Source of the DNA: Vermamoeba vermiformis
Lineage: Eukaryota; Tubulinea; Echinamoebida
Reading direction: 5' to 3'
DNA: 64,000 nt
Assembly: GCA_045837725.1 (NCBI GenBank)
Contig: JBEWZL010000163.1
Coordinates: forward strand, 434,001-498,000
The notes beneath the pieces are model-generated. The model did not search any database and was not told the origin of the DNA. It saw only the letters and a list, made by a program, of their open reading frames with translations. The translations under genes were made by a program, and so were the position numbers. Below are positions 60,236-64,000 of this stretch, piece after piece (position 1 is the stretch's first letter; each line of letters starts with the position of its first letter).

Positions 60236-61255
60236 ATGGAGATTATTAGCGAAATTCGCCACAAGGAGTTTGCGGAGCTAGACAAGAAAATTGAACAACG
60301 AGAAAAAGAAGTGGAAGAGATGCGCAAAATTGCAGCGCTATTTGCGGACTGGTCAAGCGAAATTCCAGAGGTCAGCTTCGCCTCTCTCGAAGTTGCCGTG
60401 CTGCAAAGAAGCAATGACTTGATAGAAAAGATATTGAGTAATTCTCCTCCACCAAAGGAACAGGTCGATGCTTTAGTTGGCTTTTTATCGAAATTCTTAA
60501 TCGGATCGAGTTGCAGCCACATTTTCAACGACGACGAGCAAATTTTGGAGGCGTTTGCCAAGTTTGTCTGCACTGCAGCGGCGAATCCACTCTACGAAGC
60601 AAGTTACAGACACTCATGGCTATCGACATTGGCAAAGCTCTTAACGCAAAGGGCCATCGACGATATTTCTTTGCCACCACTCTTTTGGGTCTATTACGGA
60701 CGCAGTCAATTATTGTTGGCTCGAGATTATTTTGGTGAAGAGCGCGCCAAGATACTATTGGAGGCTATTGAATTCTTATCCCTGAATTTGAACGACGCCG
60801 ACACACGAATAATGATTGGTATTCTAAAGGCAGAAATATTTATCAATTGCAGCAAGGCTCCAGAGCTTGACCGCCAAAAAGAATGGTTTGATATCGGCAG
60901 CTGTTTTACGCAACAAGGAGGCACGTGTTTGGATTCGCAACTTCATTACGCTCTGTGTCTAACGAAAAGAATATTTTCCGAGCCGAACGATAAGGAATGC
61001 TACCGCGAAGTCCTGCGCTTACTTGGCTCTCGCTACCTAAAGCAGTGTTTTGAAAGTATTTCTACGAAAGCGAAGACAGACCTCTGGTGGCGCGAGTGTG
61101 TCGAGACAATAACTGATGTCTGCGTTCGAACGGCGCTATCTTTGAAGGACTTGAGGCGCGATCGGTTCTTGGACCAGCTCGACGAGCGCCTCAAACGAGC
61201 GGTGGTGGATGTGCTCCAGCGGATCGAGGCACCAAACAGTGAAAGCAATGAATAA
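60236..61255 (+). CDS. Unknown helical protein, intronless
   Basis: Single exon, 339 residues. The N-terminal 40 residues are a charged coiled coil (HKEFAELDKKIEQREKEVEE). The rest is predicted helical by eye, with repeating Leu/Ala-rich helices (LVGFLSKFLIGSS, WLSTLAKLLTQRA, RAKILLEAIEFLSLNL), like an ARM/HEAT or TPR-like solenoid. No catalytic motif, signal peptide or membrane segment is seen. I do not recognise the family. It is one of only two complete intronless genes in the window. Confidence 0.7.
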   Translation: MEIISEIRHKEFAELDKKIEQREKEVEEMRKIAALFADWSSEIPEVSFASLEVAVLQRSNDLIEKILSNSPPPKEQVDALVGFLSKFLIGSSCSHIFNDDEQILEAFAKFVCTAAANPLYEASYRHSWLSTLAKLLTQRAIDDISLPPLFWVYYGRSQLLLARDYFGEERAKILLEAIEFLSLNLNDADTRIMIGILKAEIFINCSKAPELDRQKEWFDIGSCFTQQGGTCLDSQLHYALCLTKRIFSEPNDKECYREVLRLLGSRYLKQCFESISTKAKTDLWWRECVETITDVCVRTALSLKDLRRDRFLDQLDERLKRAVVDVLQRIEAPNSESNE

Positions 61256-61757
61256 CCTTTGTCTTATCTCGATCAAGTAATTAAACGATATCAAAGTCAC
61301 CGAGGCGACCAAAAGTGCATTAATCTTCGCAGGATATCACAAGCAGGGTAATTGATTTTTTTTCAAGGCGAGAATATTTAGTTACTGTGAATTGGATGCG
61401 AATCTCAAAATGAAAGGCACATACCTGAGGTGAACCAATAATTCCCGTCCGTAAATTGATTAATTAATTGAGGTCGATGCATTAACTTGAGTGCAGGCAA
61501 GGTTTATTTTACGTGGATCATGATCCAATTATCTAAGTGAAGGCTGTATAAGCTGGTAATTTACCACCTAAATATAGCTGGTTTTGGTTGCTACTGAATG
61601 GTCGGTAATAAATAAAAAAAAACAGCAACATTTGACCCCGGTGGGATAATGCGGAGCAAAAAAATTCATAGCGGACGCGTTGTCACAAACAGAATCGAAA
61701 ATTTTAAATTTGTCTCTATCATTTGGTCCTAGTAACACATCAAGGCACTATAAAATT
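61256..61757. promoter_or_regulatory. Intergenic region upstream of methionine synthase
   Basis: No gene is supported. It includes a short palindrome, GGATCATGATCC, near 61517, and a hairpin-like GCTGGTAATTTACCACC near 61553. The role is unknown. Confidence 0.35.
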
Positions 61758-64000
61758 ATGTCGGGCGAAGGAGGTAAGTACTAATTATTTTGTCCGATCT
61801 CGATCCCGAAGTACCCGTTGCTTAGTGCGCTATTTTGTATTTAGAAATCTTCGATACTCTGCGCACTATTATGTCGCAGCGCATTATGATCCTCGACGGA
61901 GGCATGGGCACGCAAATTCAAGCGCGTGGCTTGACTGCTGACGATTACAGAGGTAAGTGATCTTGCCCCACAACCTTTATTGCAATTATTTATTGCCCAA
62001 TAATAATATTACAAATTCATCAGTATTTTTATGCGTATAGAAAATAAGAATTATTTTTGCGACGGCAGATCCATTACATAAAATTGTATGTAAGGCCTTA
62101 TTCTCACCTTTATAAGGCTACTACTATAGTATTGACGCCAATTGTAATAATTGTGACGTGCATTGGTCATTTAAACGCTGTATAATTACTTTAATACCAT
62201 GAATTGAACTGCCGATCCCATCTAATGCCCCAATATTTCATTTTACAATGCACCTCATTTTCTGTTTAATTAACGGCTATAATATTCGAAGGTGAGGAGT
62301 TCAAGGATCATCCCCACGAATTGGCAGGAAACAACGATTTTCTCGTGCTCACACGACCTGATGTGATCTTGGACATCCACCGAGTAAGTAGAAATTCTCC
62401 CTTTACGACCAAAATATTTGCATGCATTAAATGCCGCGAATTTTTTACTAATATCAGTTCGTGTCGTATCGAAATTTTGTGACCGTTGCGCAATCTGGAT
62501 GTCTCACGATATTTTTCGTTTTAGAACTACTTGGAAGCTGGCGCCGACATCATCGAAACAAACACATTCTCTGGCACTACTATTGCTCAAGCCGATTATG
62601 GTTGCGAGAAATACGTAAGTAAATTAATTCGATTTTTAACTTTCGCGAGGCAGATCTGAATAATTAAACGATAAATATAGGTCTATCGTATGAACAAGGT
62701 TGCCGCTCAACTTGCTAAACAAGCTTGCGTTGAATATACTGCTAAAGACCCGAGCAAGCCTCGTTTCGTTGCCGGATCTATTGGTCCGACCAACAAAACT
62801 AGCTCTGTCAGTGTTAACGTGAACAAACCTGATTTCAGAGCTATTAGTACGTATCTATATTTCATATATCATATTTAATTAAGATGATTACTGACGTATT
62901 GAATTATTTCTAGCTTTTGATGAATTGGTTGAAGCTTACGCTGACCAAACTCGCGGTCTGTTGGACGGAGGTTCCGATATTCTTTTAGTCGAGACTATTT
63001 TCGATACTCTTAACTGCAAGGTACGTTTATAGCGCATTTACCCGTTTTAATTTGTTTCGATTTGTTTATTGTTGCAAATTAATTTTAATTTTGAATACAA
63101 CAGGCTGCCGTTGCTGCTATTGAAGATGTTTTCGCTGAAGGACATTTCAAGAGAGTCCCTGTCTTCGTAAGTACCGTCATATCAATTTTATTGGTGTCCA
63201 ATAACTCAACTCCTCGATCGCATCCAGCTCTCCGCTACTATTGTCGATAAAATGGGTCGTAACTTGTCTGGCCAAACCATTGAGGCCTTTTATAACAGTC
63301 TTCAACACTTCAAGCCTTTCTGCGTCGGCTTGAACTGCGCTTGGGGTGCCACTGATATGCGTCCTTATTTGGGTACGGATCTCGTTACAATAATTCGTCT
63401 CTACATATCTATTATTCATTTATATATGGCATTTATATTAATGTTGCTTTTGACATTTTTTTATGGCCTCTTACCGAGCTCATATATTTTATTTGGTTAA
63501 AACTACAATACGTTTTAATGCTTATTAATTTGAATATAGAGCGTTTGTCTCGTGTTGCTTCATGTTTCGTGCACTGTTATCCCAACGCTGGTATTCCTAA
63601 TGCTTTGGGCAAGTACGATCAAACTCCCGAGATTATGGCTCCTTTGGTCAAGGACTTTGGATCTGATGGTCTCATCAATATGATCGGTGGCTGCTGCGGT
63701 ACTACTCCCGGCCACATCAAGGCTATCGCTGAAGTCATGAAAGAATTCAAGCCTCGTCAGATCCCTCAAGCCGACACTAAATTGACCGTCTCTGGTCTTG
63801 AGCCCTTGATCTTTACTCCTGAAATCAGATTCGTTAACGTTGGTGAACGATGTAACGTTACTGGCTCCAGAAGATTCGCTAACCTCATTAAGGACGGCAA
63901 ATACGAAGTACGTAACGGATGCGCATCCAATTTTTTTTCTAATAATTTCAAATACTAATTAAATCGTATAATTAGGAAGCCGCCTCCGTCGCTTTGCAAC
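61758..64000 (+). CDS. MTR: Cobalamin-dependent methionine synthase, 5' part (runs off window)
   Basis: Transfers the methyl group of 5-methyl-THF to homocysteine through cobalamin. The visible part is the homocysteine-binding barrel and the start of the folate domain. Signatures: [60 protein letters not shown] and GLNCAWGA. Zinc ligands are expected at the Cys of GLNCAWGA and in [11 protein letters not shown], and all three Cys are present. The folate domain begins [16 protein letters not shown]. Exon 1 is short (61758-61773). The introns visible are AT-rich, the longest being about 345 bases near 61953-62291. The cobalamin and activation domains lie beyond the window. Confidence 0.93.

Overview
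The window is nuclear DNA from a unicellular eukaryote with dense, intron-rich genes. Most introns are about 50-200 bp with GTAAG donors. An amoebozoan is the best guess. The gene mix supports this: an ABP120-type filamin with two CH domains and five filamin repeats, an RWP-RK factor, many LRR proteins, a membrane receptor with a metazoan-style tyrosine-kinase domain, and MYRF-type self-processing domains (known in animals and dictyostelids). Stops TAA, TAG and TGA are all used, so the code looks standard. I cannot name the species.

Layout. 1-0.8 kb: 3' part of an unidentified minus-strand gene. 1.2-4.9 kb: augmin subunit HAUS5, carrying an AT-AC (U12-type) intron that hosts a 944-bp fold-back transposon. 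5.2-7.5 kb: ZPR1. 7.9-9.3 kb: a secreted protein of unknown role. 9.7 kb: the major U6 snRNA. 10-12.5 kb (-): GPATCH3-like. 12.8-15.5 kb (-): filamin/ABP120. 15.7-16.8 kb: a probably myristoylated EF-hand-like protein. 17.2-24.0 kb: importin-7/8. 24.8-25.9 kb: RWP-RK. 26.4-27.4 kb: FAM204A-like. 28-31.6 kb: a tandem pair of zinc-ribbon/LRR/F-box-like genes. 31.7-34.4 kb (-): chaperonin CCT4. 34.7-35.8 kb: a DUF2985-like membrane protein. 36-37.1 kb (-): MTHFS. 37.2-38.7 kb: a METTL21-like methyltransferase. 39-42.2 kb: receptor tyrosine kinase. 42.5-43.4 kb: F-box protein. 43.5-56.9 kb (-): a cluster of five paralogous membrane proteins. 57.2-59.7 kb (-): release factor eRF1. 60.2-61.3 kb: an unknown helical protein. 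61.8-64 kb: 5' part of cobalamin-dependent methionine synthase.

The standout is the 43.5-56.9 kb cluster. Each gene encodes, in order, a beta-rich N-terminal domain ending in a basic patch, an acidic/Asn-rich linker, an intramolecular chaperone auto-processing (ICA, peptidase S74) domain of the MYRF kind with the catalytic Ser-Lys spacing kept in all five, a coiled coil, one transmembrane segment and a plant-type LRR ectodomain. This is the layout of a membrane-tethered, self-cleaving factor with a receptor-like sensor outside: a plausible undescribed one-protein signalling system. The genes fall into types A, B and C in the order A-B-C-A-B, which implies a duplicated A-B block, with a relic of a type C LRR end between the second A and B copies. 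A 12-bp palindrome TGACACGTGTCA lies in introns of three of them and in two other minus-strand genes.

Other links: MTHFS and methionine synthase both serve one-carbon metabolism; U6, GPATCH3-like and the AT-AC intron relate to RNA processing; eRF1 and ZPR1 to translation.
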